Shown: positions 35,722 to 45,623 of the stretch, one piece after another
How the letters are laid out: every line of letters starts with the position of its first letter
Position numbering within the stretch: position 1 is the first letter of the stretch
DNA from: Candidatus Aphodovivens excrementavium
Lineage (GTDB): Bacteria > Actinomycetota > Coriobacteriia > Coriobacteriales > Eggerthellaceae
Assembly: GCA_018715935.1 (NCBI GenBank)
Contig: DVKR01000034.1
Location: forward strand, 1-64,000
Direction of reading: 5' to 3'
DNA: 64,000 bases
Program-made: the position numbers and the translations under genes
Notes under the pieces: generated by a model
What the model was told of the DNA's origin: nothing
What the model saw: the letters and a program-made list of their open reading frames with translations, nothing else
Database searches by the model: none

Positions 35722-38118
35722 ATGTCTTATAGCCGTGCATTCTGCCTAACTTCTGAGGGCACGGATGGGCTGAGCTTGGATGCTGCGCCGGTTCGTCCCG
35801 CGCTCCCGCCGTTGCTGGCTATCGGTTTGTCGTTGTGGGTCACTGCCGCGATTCTTTGGTCGTTAACTGAAGGAATAACCGAATCAGCTGCTGGCACGCT
35901 GGCTATCGTGTTTTCGGTAGGGGCAGTTGGGCTTCTTGCGGCGACGCTTCGTTTGCGGCGGTTGTCTGGGATTCTGTATGTCTTGGCGGGGGCGTTTCTG
36001 GGTATCGCGCTTTGCGGGTTTTCGTCTCTTGCCTTTTCGCAACACCAGAATTCAGCGATAGAGCGCGGGCTGTGTGCGGCAACCGTTCGGGCGCTTGGGG
36101 ATTTTTCGCCTTCCGATTATGGGTCTGCCGGTGCGGTTTCTGTTACCTACGATGACGGCTTTTCGGTTAAGGCCTACGCGTACTTTGACTCTGACGAACT
36201 AGTGCCCAAGTTCGGCGATGTCTTTAGCGCCACGGTGAAGATCGCGCTGCCCAGCGAGAACCAACGTGGCTTCTATCGGGAAAAGAGGCAGGTTGGCGTT
36301 GCCCAGCTGAGCGAGATCGTGGATCAAGCAGACGAAACCCCTTTAGGGCTGCTATGCGCAGCGCGGGAGAGTGCGCTTGCAGGCTTTCAAGGAGACGCTA
36401 GCGAGTCTCGGGTCCTCCAGGCGCTCGTGTGCGGGTATACCGTACCCTATGAGGGCTCTGATATCGAGCAGGCGTTTACCAGCTGCGGGCTTGCACATAT
36501 CGTCGCCGTCTCTGGGGCGCACCTGGTGATCGTCGGCTCATATATCGGCTTGATAGCAAGGGCGTTCAGAATCCCTAAGAAGGCCCAAATCGCCATTCAG
36601 CTTCTGTTCGTGCTTGCCTATCTTGCATTTTCGGGTTTCCCCCTTTCGGGAGTACGCGCCTTTATCATGATGACGCTAGCGCAGGTCTCGCTCTTTGCTA
36701 AACGACGCAGCGCGGGACTTTCGGCATTGGGGTTCTGCATAGCGACGATGATCGCCTTCGACATCACTTGCGCCCTGTCAGCGTCGTTCGCGCTTTCGGC
36801 TCTTTCCACCTTGGGCATCGCGTTGTTCAACGATTTGATATCCCGCTGGATATCGCGGTGGGTTCCGCGTCTCCCTCGACTAGGACGAGACGCGCTCTCG
36901 CTCACGCTATCCTCGATGATAGCGTGCCAACCGTATTCCTGCGCGCTGTTCTCCCAGATGCCGCTCGTCTCGCCGCTAGCGAATATCGTTGCCGTGCCAA
37001 TTGTTGCCCCTTTGTGCGGAGTCGGGATTGCGGCGGCAGTGTCTTTGAATCTTTTTCCTGTTGGGGGAGGCACGCTGTGCTCGCTTTCTCTTGCTCTTTG
37101 CAAGCTTTTGTGCCATGCGGTGCAGGCGTGTTCTAGCCTTCCCTTAGCCAACGTTCCTCTGTATGTAGAAATGCCCATCGCGCTTGCGGTAACACTGGGT
37201 CTTGTTTGTGGGCTGTGGGCGTTATGGCCTCTTCCCCCTTTGAGGAAAACGCACGCGAAGCGGAAGATGGCGTTGGTAGTCTGCGGGCTGCTCGCATGCT
37301 TCCTCGTGGTCTTCGCGCTTCAGCACGTTCATCGCGGCGACGAGGTGATCATGCTAGACGTTGGGCAGGGCGACGCCTTTTTGATTAGAAGCGAGGGCGC
37401 GGCAGTGCTGGTTGATACAGGGGCAAGCGAATCCCTCCTTCGGCAGGCGCTTGCGCGTAACGGTGTGCAAAGCATCGATGCGGTTCTCGTAACCCATGGC
37501 GACGATGACCATTGCGGCGCACTTGCGTCGCTCGGGCAAAGTTTCATCGTGAGCCGCGTGCTCATCGCCGAAGATGGGCTTTCCTGCCCGTGCGATTCGT
37601 GCGGGGAATTGCGAAATGACGCGAGCGGCTTAGTGGGCGAGGGCAACGTAGTCGGCGTCGAGCTGGGCGACACCATCACGGTTGGTTCATTTCAGCTTGA
37701 GATAGTATGGCCAACACGCTATGAGGCGAAAGGGGGAAACGAGGACAGCGTCTGTTTCGCATTACGTTATCACACGGAAAAACAGCAGCAGCAATCTTGC
37801 GTCGTGGGGCTGTTCACCGGAGACGCGGAGGCGCAGCAGCTCGACGAGATAATCTCTGAGCACGGCTTTGCCGACCTTGACATTCTAAAGGTCGGCCATC
37901 ATGGTTCAAGAAACGCGCTCACCGAAGAGCAGGCGCAATGGCTTTCACCAGCCTTCGCTCTGATTAGCGTTGGGGAGCGGAATCGGTACGGTCATCCTGC
38001 ACCAGAAATCGTGTCGTTTTTGGAGGATAGCGGCACCCGCGTAATGAGAACGGATACCGATGGCGACGTTTCGTGCAAATTCGATAACGACGATATTGTG
38101 GTGGAAACCCTGCGATAG
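35722..38118 (+). CDS. comEC: ComEC/Rec2 DNA uptake channel
   Basis: The protein has 798 residues with multiple membrane helices in the N-terminal two thirds. The competence-domain core YEGSDIEQAFTSCGLAHIVAVSGAHLV and SGFPLSGVRAFIMMTL are recognisable. The last 270 residues form a metallo-beta-lactamase-type domain with VIMLDVGQGDAFLI and THGDDDHCGAL. It should form the inner-membrane channel for transforming DNA, with a nuclease-like domain. Only comEA and comEC are seen here; other competence genes would be elsewhere. Confidence 0.93.
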   Translation: MSYSRAFCLTSEGTDGLSLDAAPVRPALPPLLAIGLSLWVTAAILWSLTEGITESAAGTLAIVFSVGAVGLLAATLRLRRLSGILYVLAGAFLGIALCGFSSLAFSQHQNSAIERGLCAATVRALGDFSPSDYGSAGAVSVTYDDGFSVKAYAYFDSDELVPKFGDVFSATVKIALPSENQRGFYREKRQVGVAQLSEIVDQADETPLGLLCAARESALAGFQGDASESRVLQALVCGYTVPYEGSDIEQAFTSCGLAHIVAVSGAHLVIVGSYIGLIARAFRIPKKAQIAIQLLFVLAYLAFSGFPLSGVRAFIMMTLAQVSLFAKRRSAGLSALGFCIATMIAFDITCALSASFALSALSTLGIALFNDLISRWISRWVPRLPRLGRDALSLTLSSMIACQPYSCALFSQMPLVSPLANIVAVPIVAPLCGVGIAAAVSLNLFPVGGGTLCSLSLALCKLLCHAVQACSSLPLANVPLYVEMPIALAVTLGLVCGLWALWPLPPLRKTHAKRKMALVVCGLLACFLVVFALQHVHRGDEVIMLDVGQGDAFLIRSEGAAVLVDTGASESLLRQALARNGVQSIDAVLVTHGDDDHCGALASLGQSFIVSRVLIAEDGLSCPCDSCGELRNDASGLVGEGNVVGVELGDTITVGSFQLEIVWPTRYEAKGGNEDSVCFALRYHTEKQQQQSCVVGLFTGDAEAQQLDEIISEHGFADLDILKVGHHGSRNALTEEQAQWLSPAFALISVGERNRYGHPAPEIVSFLEDSGTRVMRTDTDGDVSCKFDNDDIVVETLR

Positions 38119-38121
38119 AAT
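38116..38121 (+). promoter_or_regulatory. -10 box giving a likely leaderless holA mRNA
   Basis: TAGAAT overlaps the comEC stop codon and ends six bases before ATG 38128, so transcription would begin at the start codon. No Shine-Dalgarno sequence is present between the stop and the ATG. Confidence 0.45.
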
Positions 38122-38127
38122 ACGTCC

Positions 38128-39108
38128 ATGACGAAATCCGCCTCAAAAGACACGCTGCTGTGCGCCTATGCCGCAATTGGCGATGACGCCCTCAAGCGAG
38201 ACACCGTTGTCAAGCGGCTTCGCGCTCGCATACAAAAACTGGGCGACCTTACCTTTAACTACGAAGAATTTGACGCTGATCAGGTTGATGGAGCTTCCGT
38301 TGTTGCTGCCTGCAATACGGTGCCCTTTGCGAGCCCGATGCGCATGGTGGTGCTAAAAAACGCCGGAAAGTTGAGGAAGGCCGACGCGGAGTCGTTGGTT
38401 GCCTACCTGCAGAACCCCAGCACTAGCACGGTTCTTTTGATTGAGGCCGAAAAGCTTGCAAAATCGTCGCGGCTTTTCAAGGCCATAGCCGCTTTTGGAC
38501 CGCAGGCTGTTATAGACTGCTCGGCACCGGCAAAGCGCGATTTGCCTCGTTTGGTGCGATCGATGGCGGTTGGCCATGGGATCACGCTTACCGAAGGAGC
38601 AGCCCGTCTTCTCATTGAGCTCGCTGGCGCAGATACCGTTCGCCTTGACGGGGAGCTAAACAAGATTGCCTTAGCCCATAACGGCGCCGATGCCGTAAAC
38701 GAGCACGAAGTGTCGAGCTTGGTTGCGCGCACCACCGAGGTAAAGCCGTGGGAGTTTCTCGATGCGTTGTCTGCCCGCAACACCAAACGATGTCTTTTGG
38801 ATCTTACGCGCATGCCTTCAACCTCGCATGTGTATCTGCTCACGCAGTGCGTCGGTCGAATCCGCGAGCTCATATGCGCGAAGTCCCTTCAGCGGCGGGG
38901 CGAAATCGCCTCTCTTCCCTCGGTTTTAGGCAAAGAGTCTTGGAAGGTGAAGCATTATGCAGACTGGGCTTCGCGCTTCTCTGAAGATGAGCTTAGGCGG
39001 GGGATTGTATCTGCGCGCGATGCCGAACGCGCTATGAAAAGCGGGGCTAAAACCGAGGACGCCTTTAAAGATTGGCTTATCTCCTTTGTCGTGAGAACAC
39101 GTCCATAA
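38128..39108 (+). CDS. holA: DNA polymerase III, delta subunit
   Basis: The protein has 326 residues. The AAA+-like domain order and segments (CAYAAIGDDALKRDTVVKRL, GADTVRLDGELNKIALAH, TEVKPWEFLDALSARN) match HolA, the clamp-loader subunit that opens the sliding clamp. It follows comEC by nine bases, the usual comEA-comEC-holA-rpsT order in Gram-positive bacteria. It lacks a ribosome binding site and may be partly translated from a leaderless transcript. Confidence 0.92.
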   Translation: MTKSASKDTLLCAYAAIGDDALKRDTVVKRLRARIQKLGDLTFNYEEFDADQVDGASVVAACNTVPFASPMRMVVLKNAGKLRKADAESLVAYLQNPSTSTVLLIEAEKLAKSSRLFKAIAAFGPQAVIDCSAPAKRDLPRLVRSMAVGHGITLTEGAARLLIELAGADTVRLDGELNKIALAHNGADAVNEHEVSSLVARTTEVKPWEFLDALSARNTKRCLLDLTRMPSTSHVYLLTQCVGRIRELICAKSLQRRGEIASLPSVLGKESWKVKHYADWASRFSEDELRRGIVSARDAERAMKSGAKTEDAFKDWLISFVVRTRP

Positions 39109-39234
39109 AGCCAACGAACGTAGCGCTTTCGTTTGGGTGCATGCATAAACCCCAGAGTGCCTGGGTGCGGATGTATGGCGTTTGGGTTCTGGCATTTATA
39201 TCGCCCGTCGGTCTTTAGCGTTGCTGCATGTTCT

Positions 39235-39267
39235 AAAAATGCGAAACGCCCCTATGCGGGGCGTTTC
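39235..39267 (-). terminator. Terminator of rpsT
   Basis: A 10-bp stem GAAACGCCCC/GGGGCGTTTC (39243-39252 with 39258-39267) is followed on the minus strand by GCATTTTT. The 126-base stretch between holA and this hairpin contains only a weak CCCAG/CTGGG hairpin (about 39151-39165). Confidence 0.8.
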
Positions 39268-39311
39268 TCCTTGATATGCAGATGGATCGCTCGGCGATCA
39301 ACTTGCTCATG

Positions 39312-39809
39312 CTATTCGGCAGCCTCTTCAGCGGCTTCTGCCTCTGCCTTTGCGGCTTCCTCGGCCTCCTTGGCCTTGCGCTCTGCAGCAGCCTTCTGCT
39401 GCTTCTGGGTGGCTTCGCGACGCTTCGCCTTTTCCTTGGCGGCCTCTTCCAGGGCGGCCTTGCGAGCGGCCTTTGCAGCAGCCTTCTTGGAGCCGGTCTT
39501 TTGAGCCTTAGGCTCAGGCTTTTGATAGGCAGCGCGGTCTGCGTCCGTCACCACTTTGTTTGCCAGAGCCATGATACCACTTTTGCGGTTGGCAGCCTGG
39601 TTCTTGTGGATGACACCCTTGGAGGCGGCCTTGTCCATCAGGCGGCAGGCAGCCAGTGCTGCCGCGTAGGCCTCGGCGCCATTGCCGGCCTCTACGGCAT
39701 CCTTGACGCGGCGGGTTGCGGTCTTGAGAGCTGCCTTAACGGCGCGGTTGCGCATACGAGACTTCTCGTTGGTTACGATGCGTTTTTTCTGGCTTTTGAT
39801 ATTCGCCAT
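39312..39809 (-). CDS. rpsT: 30S ribosomal protein S20 with a long charged C-terminal tail
   Basis: The protein has 165 residues. The N-terminal 85 residues are a normal S20 ([40 protein letters not shown]). The remaining roughly 70 residues are an Ala/Lys/Glu low-complexity helix ([20 protein letters not shown]...[15 protein letters not shown]), about doubling the usual length. The tail starts basic and ends acidic, suggesting a surface-exposed single helix. The ATG at 39809 gives the family N-terminus. The gene is convergent with holA. Confidence 0.93.
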   Translation of the reverse strand: MANIKSQKKRIVTNEKSRMRNRAVKAALKTATRRVKDAVEAGNGAEAYAAALAACRLMDKAASKGVIHKNQAANRKSGIMALANKVVTDADRAAYQKPEPKAQKTGSKKAAAKAARKAALEEAAKEKAKRREATQKQQKAAAERKAKEAEEAAKAEAEAAEEAAE

Positions 39810-40198
39810 TTCTGCCTTCCTTCCAAACAATACCTTGCAAAACCGAGCGAACGGCGCTACTGCAGCCGGATGAAAGGAACGAGGTATGTTGGTGGGGGGT
39901 AGAAAGATCGCAGGGTAGCAACCGTGCGTGAAAGCGGACAGGATTTCCCGCTTGCGGCTTTCAGCCTCCCAACAACACGCTTAAGTTCCTTTGCAGCCAC
40001 GTCTGCGAACCGGCGGCTCGTGCCGCACGCGCGTATCGCTGAACACAAGCGGATAGAATAGCAGATCTATGGGCGTTTCGCTACTAAAATTCAAAATGCC
40101 TCCATGTGGAGGTACGCAGAATTAAAGAATCATACGCTAGAATAGCGTAGGCAATTGAGAATTAGCGGCGCCCCGCTTGGTATTTTGAAAGACAGGTT
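39810..40198. promoter_or_regulatory. Divergent promoter region between rpsT and lepA
   Basis: No gene is visible in these 389 bases. Near lepA, TAGAAT (40138-40143) lies in the loop of an inverted repeat TACGCT/AGCGTA (40133-40138 with 40144-40149), which could be a -10 box inside an operator. A hairpin CCTCCA/TGGAGG lies about 30 bases further upstream. The lepA leader would be about 50 bases. The rpsT promoter must be on the other side, but no box stands out. Confidence 0.35.
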
Positions 40199-42025
40199 AT
40201 GGCAACCACGCAACAAGAACTAACCCACGATCCTAGCCACATCAGAAACTTTTCTATTATTGCCCATATCGACCATGGCAAGTCGACGCTGTCTGACCGC
40301 GTGCTTGAGATGACGGGCACGGTAGCAAAGCGCGACATGAAAGACCAGCTTCTCGACAGCATGGACATTGAGCGCGAGCGCGGAATCACCATCAAAAGCC
40401 AGGCGGTGCGCGTTGACTACACGGCAGACGATGGGGAAGTGTATCAATTCAACCTCATTGACACCCCTGGTCACGTTGACTTTACCTACGAAGTCAGCCG
40501 AAGCCTTGCGGCATGCGAGGGCGCGGTGCTCGTAGTGGACGCAACTCAGGGAGTTGAGGCGCAAACGGTAGCGAATGCCATGATGGCGATGAACGCCAAT
40601 CTTGAGATCATTCCGCTCATCAATAAGATCGATCTTCCCTCTGCAGAGCCCGACCGCGTGCGCGAAGAGATCGAAGACGGCCTTGCCGTTCCTGCCGATG
40701 ATGCCGTTTTGGCGAGCGGAAAGACCGGAGAAGGCGTTCACGACCTCTTGGAGGCGGTTGTATACAACATACCCGCTCCGAAGGGAGAGAAGGACGCACC
40801 GCTGCGTGCGCTGATCTTCGATTCCTATTTCGACGCCTATCGCGGCGTGGTTGCGCTCGTTCGCGTGATTGACGGGTCCATTCGCAAGGGCGACCGCATT
40901 CACATGATAGCCACCGACGTCACCACGCTTGTTGAAGAGGTGGGCGCGCGCCGTCCCGCCGAAGTGCCTATGGACTTTCTCTCAGTGGGCGAGGTGGGCT
41001 ATCTCGTCACCGGCCTCAAGGACGTAAGCCAAGTAAAAGTAGGCGACACGATTACTAATGCAGAAGGCGGCGTGAGCGAGCCCCTTCCCGGGTACCGCGA
41101 AGCCAAACCGATGGTCTACACCGGCCTGTTTCCTATCGACTCGGATCAGTACGAGCCCCTCAAAGAAGCTCTAGAGAAGCTTTCGCTTAACGATCCGGCG
41201 TTGATATGGGAGCCTGAGACCTCCCATGCGCTCGGCTTCGGCTTTCGCGTTGGATTCTTGGGTCTTTTGCATATGGAAGTGATAAAAGAACGCCTCGAGC
41301 GCGAGTTCGGCTTGGATCTTTTGGCAACCGCCCCCTCTGTTGAGTATCACGTGCACAGGCAGGGCGGAGAGGTGCTATCTATCCGCTCGCCCCAAGAGAT
41401 GCCCGATCCGGGCGAGATCGAACTGATTGAGGAGCCTTACCTTAAGGCGAAGATCCTTATTCCGCCCGATTACGTTGGTGCCGTGATGGATCTCACCGTA
41501 CAACGCCGCGGAACGTTTGTGACTATGAGCTACCTCAGCCAGACGACGGTGGAAATGCTTTGGGAGATTCCTCTTTCTGAGCTGATCATGGACTATTTCG
41601 ATCGGCTCAAGTCGTCGACAAAAGGCTACGCGAGTCTCGACTATGAGTTCATGGGCTACAAACCGTCCTCTTTGGTTAAGCTTGATATCCTGCTTTCTGG
41701 CAAGCCCATTGACGCCTTGTCATTTATCGTTCATAAAGACAAGGCTTACGATAGGGGACGCGTCTTGTGCGAGAAGCTAAAGGAGATTATCCCTCGACAA
41801 ATGTTCGAGGTTCCCATCCAGGCTGCCGTTGGCGGTAGGGTGCTTGCTCGTCAGACCGTTAAGGCAAAGCGCAAAGACGTTTTAGCGAAATGCTATGGCG
41901 GTGATATCAGCCGAAAGCGTAAGCTGTTGGAGAAGCAAAAGGCGGGCAAGAAGCGCATGAAGGCAATCGGCAACGTCGAAGTGCCGCAAGAGGCTTTTAT
42001 GGCGATTTTGAAGGTAGACGAATAG
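40199..42025 (+). CDS. lepA: Elongation factor 4 (LepA), ribosome-associated GTPase
   Basis: The protein has 608 residues, the usual length. GTPase motifs [34 protein letters not shown] and [11 protein letters not shown] are present. LepA-specific C-terminal segments include [19 protein letters not shown] and [16 protein letters not shown]. It remodels ribosomes stalled in translocation or assembly. The ATG is preceded by AAAGACAGG. Confidence 0.96.
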   Translation: MATTQQELTHDPSHIRNFSIIAHIDHGKSTLSDRVLEMTGTVAKRDMKDQLLDSMDIERERGITIKSQAVRVDYTADDGEVYQFNLIDTPGHVDFTYEVSRSLAACEGAVLVVDATQGVEAQTVANAMMAMNANLEIIPLINKIDLPSAEPDRVREEIEDGLAVPADDAVLASGKTGEGVHDLLEAVVYNIPAPKGEKDAPLRALIFDSYFDAYRGVVALVRVIDGSIRKGDRIHMIATDVTTLVEEVGARRPAEVPMDFLSVGEVGYLVTGLKDVSQVKVGDTITNAEGGVSEPLPGYREAKPMVYTGLFPIDSDQYEPLKEALEKLSLNDPALIWEPETSHALGFGFRVGFLGLLHMEVIKERLEREFGLDLLATAPSVEYHVHRQGGEVLSIRSPQEMPDPGEIELIEEPYLKAKILIPPDYVGAVMDLTVQRRGTFVTMSYLSQTTVEMLWEIPLSELIMDYFDRLKSSTKGYASLDYEFMGYKPSSLVKLDILLSGKPIDALSFIVHKDKAYDRGRVLCEKLKEIIPRQMFEVPIQAAVGGRVLARQTVKAKRKDVLAKCYGGDISRKRKLLEKQKAGKKRMKAIGNVEVPQEAFMAILKVDE

Positions 42026-42034
42026 GCGGGAAGT

Positions 42035-42229
42035 ATGTCGAAACAAACAGAAGAATACAACTGGCTCGACGACCCGTTCGACGAGAAGAAGATCGCCAAG
42101 GAGCAGCAGCAGGCGCAGATGAGCTCGCGTTCTAAGTTGGCGGTGGGTATAGGCTGCCTGGTGGTGCTCGTTGCGCTTGTCCTTTTTGTGGTTCTTGGGA
42201 TTGGCGCGCTTGGGTCGCTTTTCGAATAG
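42035..42229 (+). CDS. Small single-pass membrane protein, function unknown
   Basis: The protein has 64 residues. The N-terminal half is polar and charged (WLDDPFDEKKIAKEQQQAQ), followed by one membrane helix (KLAVGIGCLVVLVALVLFVVLGI) near residues 35-57. GGGAAG precedes the ATG, and it lies nine bases after lepA and 16 before dus, so it is co-transcribed. No family is recognised. Confidence 0.65.
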   Translation: MSKQTEEYNWLDDPFDEKKIAKEQQQAQMSSRSKLAVGIGCLVVLVALVLFVVLGIGALGSLFE

Positions 42230-42245
42230 GTCCGCTCTTTCGAGC

Positions 42246-43223
42246 ATGTTTGATTTTTTCGCTACACACAAAGTGCTTCTTGCGCCTATGGCAGGCGTGT
42301 CTGACGAGGCGTTCAGGACGCTTTGCCTTGAGCAGGGTGCCGATCTGACCTATACCGAGATGGTGTCTGCCAAAGGGCTCTCCTACGCGAACGAGAAAAC
42401 CCGCCATCTGCTCCGGCTGGCGGAAGGGGAGCGTGAAGTGGCCGTTCAGCTTTTTGGCCACGAGCCAGCGGTTATGGCGCAGCAAGCCTTTTGGATAGAG
42501 CAGGCCATGGGCGAGTCCTTAAGCTACCTCGATATAAACATGGGATGCCCTGCGCGTAAAATCGTTTCGAAGGGAGACGGCTCGGCGTTGATGAAAACGC
42601 CGGATCTTGCCGCCGAGATCGTTTCGTGCGTGGTTCGGGCGGTTGAGCATCCGGTTACGGTTAAGTTTCGTCGCGGATGGGCGGAAGGCGATGAGACCTG
42701 CGTCGACTTCGCTCTCCGCATGCAGGACGCCGGCGCCTGCGCGCTTGCCGTTCATGGCAGGTACGCTCAGCAGATGTATCGGGGGAAGGCGAACTGGGAG
42801 GCTATCGGGCGCGTCAAAAGAGCGGTGTCTGTTCCCGTCATAGGGAATGGCGACATCGTTTGCGCCCAAGACGCTTGCGCAATGCTTCGTCAAACGGGTT
42901 GCGATGCGGTCATGATTGCACGCGGCGCCCAAGGGAACCCGTGGATCTTTGCCGAGGTCAAATCCGCTCTTGCCGGCACACCCGAACCGAGCAGGCCGTC
43001 TGCTTTCGAGAGGGTGACTATGGCGCGCCGCCATGCGCGTCTACTTCAGCAGCGAGAGGGGAGAAACATCGTGCGGATGCGTAAGCACGCGATGTGGTAC
43101 CTCTCCGGCCTTCCCGGCGCCGCAGCTGCGCGTGCGAAGATCAACTCCTGCGTGTCGATTGACGATTTCGATAGGGTGTTCGACGAATTGATGGAGATTC
43201 AGGATGCCTCACGATCCGTATAA
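42246..43223 (+). CDS. dus: tRNA-dihydrouridine synthase
   Basis: The protein has 325 residues. The flavin-binding MAGVSDEAFRTL, the DINMGCPARKIV motif with the catalytic cysteine, KFRRGW, HGRYAQQMY and VIGNGDIV are DUS-family signatures. It reduces uridines in the tRNA D-loop. ATG 42246 gives the usual N-terminus (LLAPMAGVSD); the open frame to 42171 overlaps the preceding small gene. It overlaps hemW by 20 bases. Confidence 0.93.
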   Translation: MFDFFATHKVLLAPMAGVSDEAFRTLCLEQGADLTYTEMVSAKGLSYANEKTRHLLRLAEGEREVAVQLFGHEPAVMAQQAFWIEQAMGESLSYLDINMGCPARKIVSKGDGSALMKTPDLAAEIVSCVVRAVEHPVTVKFRRGWAEGDETCVDFALRMQDAGACALAVHGRYAQQMYRGKANWEAIGRVKRAVSVPVIGNGDIVCAQDACAMLRQTGCDAVMIARGAQGNPWIFAEVKSALAGTPEPSRPSAFERVTMARRHARLLQQREGRNIVRMRKHAMWYLSGLPGAAAARAKINSCVSIDDFDRVFDELMEIQDASRSV

Positions 43224-44316
43224 AGCACTCTATGTGCACATACCGTTCTGCGTGTCTCGGTGCGGCTACTGCGATTTTGCCACCGAGGCGTGCGAGAGGT
43301 CTTCTCCAAAGATCGATGCCTACATTGAAGAGGTGTGCCTTGATGTCCGCCGCAAGGCAAAAGAAGGGGAGCTTGCCGCTATTGAGACCGTCTATATCGG
43401 CGGTGGAACTCCAAGCCATGTAGGTATGTCACGTTTGTCGATGCTGCTCTATACGCTGTCTCTTTCGATGCGGCTTGAACCCGATGTCGAGTGCAGTATG
43501 GAAGCGAATCCCGACAGCCTTGATGAGAGGATGGTTCGAGATATCTGGGCGTTGGGTGTCAACCGGCTCTCGCTGGGCGTCCAGAGCTTTGACGACGACG
43601 TGCTGCGGGTCCTTGGTCGCGCGCATTCCGCGCAAGAGGCAATCGACGCCGTCTCACTTGCTAAAACGCGTTTTGGCAACATCAGCATTGACTTGATGTG
43701 CGGAATACCCGGGCAAAGCGAAGAGAGTCTCTCTGCCTCAGTTCAATTGGCGATAGAGCTGGAGGTTCCTCACGTAAGCGTGTACCCGCTTACCATAGAG
43801 CCCTTCACGCCTTTCGAGCGCATGGTTTTGCATGGACAGATGCCTGAGCCCGATGAAGATGTCGAGGCTGCGCACATGCAGCTCGCTGCCAGATTGCTGG
43901 AAAGCGGGGGCTACCATCGCTATGAAGTGGCGAGCTATGCGAAACCAGGGTTTGAGTGCCGCCATAATAAAGCCTACTGGTCAGGGGTTCCGTATCTTGG
44001 CATCGGGAGAGGCGCTGCCACGATGACTCAGAACTCTGAGCGTCGTATGCGGGTGCAGGACGGTGAGGTAACCGACGACCTGGATAGAGCTCAAATGTTT
44101 GCTGAAGACCTCATGCTTGGAATGCGCATGTCGGAGGGCGTGTCCCGCGTTTTGGTGGATGATGCGTCTCGGACGATCCCTCGCGTTGTACCGGTGCTGT
44201 CGGAACTGGCAGACCAAGGATACGTGACGTTTGACGGCGAGCGATACAGGCCGACCGAGCAGGGGTGGCTGTGCGGCAACGACTTGTACTCTGCTTTGCT
44301 TGATCTCGCGCCGTAG
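43204..44316 (+). CDS. hemW: HemW-like radical SAM protein (coproporphyrinogen oxidase family)
   Basis: The protein has 370 residues. The motif YVHIPFCVSRCGYCDFAT carries the radical SAM CxxxCxxC, followed by YIGGGTPS, EANPDSL and GVQSFDDDVLRVLGR. HemW-type proteins are thought to act as heme chaperones rather than coproporphyrinogen oxidases; the clear HNKAYWSGVPYLGIG segment agrees. GGAG precedes the ATG inside the dus end. Confidence 0.9.
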   Translation: MPHDPYKALYVHIPFCVSRCGYCDFATEACERSSPKIDAYIEEVCLDVRRKAKEGELAAIETVYIGGGTPSHVGMSRLSMLLYTLSLSMRLEPDVECSMEANPDSLDERMVRDIWALGVNRLSLGVQSFDDDVLRVLGRAHSAQEAIDAVSLAKTRFGNISIDLMCGIPGQSEESLSASVQLAIELEVPHVSVYPLTIEPFTPFERMVLHGQMPEPDEDVEAAHMQLAARLLESGGYHRYEVASYAKPGFECRHNKAYWSGVPYLGIGRGAATMTQNSERRMRVQDGEVTDDLDRAQMFAEDLMLGMRMSEGVSRVLVDDASRTIPRVVPVLSELADQGYVTFDGERYRPTEQGWLCGNDLYSALLDLAP

Positions 44317-44329
44317 GTTGGGCTCTATT

Positions 44330-44348
44330 CATTAGAGTTACTCTAATG
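44330..44348. promoter_or_regulatory. 19-base perfect palindrome between hemW and hrcA
   Basis: CATTAGAGT-T-ACTCTAATG is a perfect inverted repeat with a one-base centre. The TTAGAGT/ACTCTAA core resembles operators bound by MerR-family regulators. No such regulator gene is nearby. It lies about 75 bases before the hrcA CIRCE site and could also be a weak terminator of hemW. Confidence 0.4.
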
Positions 44349-44423
44349 GAAGTTTTCATCCTAGGGGCGATACCGGTCGCGCATAACCTTGCGGTTACAT
44401 TTCTATGCATTTCGCTCAAATCT

Positions 44424-44450
44424 TTAGCACTCCTTTACACAGGCTGCTAA
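44424..44450 (+). promoter_or_regulatory. CIRCE operator overlapping the hrcA promoter
   Basis: TTAGCACTC, nine bases, then GGCTGCTAA matches the HrcA operator TTAGCACTC-N9-GAGTGCTAA with two mismatches in the right half. The -10 box TAAAAT (44448-44453) overlaps its right end, and TTAGCA in the left half can serve as -35 at 18 bases. HrcA binding would block transcription of hrcA-dnaJ. Confidence 0.82.
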
Positions 44451-44521
44451 AATGTCCGTTTGGATGTTGGCGCTACAAACATGGAAAAGGTATCCGACCC
44501 TTTAGGAAGAAGGTGGTACGC

Positions 44522-45535
44522 GTGCTTTCAGATCGTAGGCAGCGAGTGCTTGCGGCGCTTATTGAAGAGTACGTCGCCCGTGCGCTTCCTGTTGGTTCGC
44601 GCACCTTGACCGAGCGTTACCACTTGGGCGTGAGCCCTGCTACGGTGAGAAACGAGTTGTCTGTCTTGGAAGACGGCGGATACATTACCCAGCCTCACAC
44701 CTCGGCCGGCCGTATCCCCACTGATTACGGATACCGCGCGTTTGTAGACGATTTGCTTCGCACCGGTTTCGCGCCCGCCGACGATGAGCGCTACCGCCAG
44801 GTTGCTGAGGAGATGCGCGGTTCGGCAAGCGAACTCGACTCCTTGCTCGAACAAACCTCTTCGGCGCTTTCGCGTCTCACCGACTGCCTTTCCATTGTGC
44901 TGGCGCCGTCCGTTCTCAATATGCGCATTCGTCAGATCACGCTTGTCTCGCTGACGTCTCGGCGCGCACTGGTGGTGGTAGTTACCGAGGACGGACAGGT
45001 GTTCAACCGTCAGATGGAGTTTTCCGAAGACGTGCTCGGTGAAGACCTTGCGGCGGTGCAGCGGCTTTTGAACGACGCCCTCCTCGGCAAAACAATACGC
45101 GATGTCGAGGAAGGTCTTGGAAGGGGCATGTATGCCGCTTTCCGTAGCCCGCTTGTCCGCATGGCGCTTGACGAGGTGCTTTCCTGCTTGCAAGAAGGCG
45201 ATCTTTCGCGCGCCCACCGCCTTGGGGTGAGCTCTCTTCTCACTAAACCGGAGTTCAGCCAGTCCGAGTCGTTGGTTCCTGTTCTTGAGGCGCTGGAAGA
45301 CAACACGGTACTTCTTCACATTTACGATGACGCGGCCCAGGCTGGCGACATTCCCTATATTCGCATCGGAAGCGAGAACGACGCCGAAGGGCTTTCAGGC
45401 GTCTCCGTTGTGGCTAGCAGCTATGGTCGCGGGCCTTCTATGGGCGCAATAGCCGTTATCGGGCCCACGCGCATGGATTATTCAAAAATCATTCAGGCGG
45501 TTCGCGTTGCGCGAAGCGCTTTGGACGATATTTAG
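44522..45535 (+). CDS. hrcA: Heat-inducible transcription repressor HrcA
   Basis: The protein has 337 residues. The N-terminal winged helix (LSDRRQRVLAALIEEYVARALPVGSRT..., VSPATVRNELSVLEDGGYI) and HTSAGRIPTDYGYR are diagnostic, as is the C-terminal SYGRGPSMGAIAVIGPTRMDY. GTG 44522 is chosen for its GAAGGTGG ribosome binding site; the frame to 44405 would run through the CIRCE site. It represses its own operon through CIRCE and is followed by dnaJ. Confidence 0.94.
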   Translation: MLSDRRQRVLAALIEEYVARALPVGSRTLTERYHLGVSPATVRNELSVLEDGGYITQPHTSAGRIPTDYGYRAFVDDLLRTGFAPADDERYRQVAEEMRGSASELDSLLEQTSSALSRLTDCLSIVLAPSVLNMRIRQITLVSLTSRRALVVVVTEDGQVFNRQMEFSEDVLGEDLAAVQRLLNDALLGKTIRDVEEGLGRGMYAAFRSPLVRMALDEVLSCLQEGDLSRAHRLGVSSLLTKPEFSQSESLVPVLEALEDNTVLLHIYDDAAQAGDIPYIRIGSENDAEGLSGVSVVASSYGRGPSMGAIAVIGPTRMDYSKIIQAVRVARSALDDI

Positions 45536-45623
45536 CGAAAGCGCTCATTGACGCTTCTTCGTTTTGTCGGGTTTACGTTGCTTACCGCGGATGCGGTAAA
45601 GGCTGGAAAGGAACTATTTCCCA

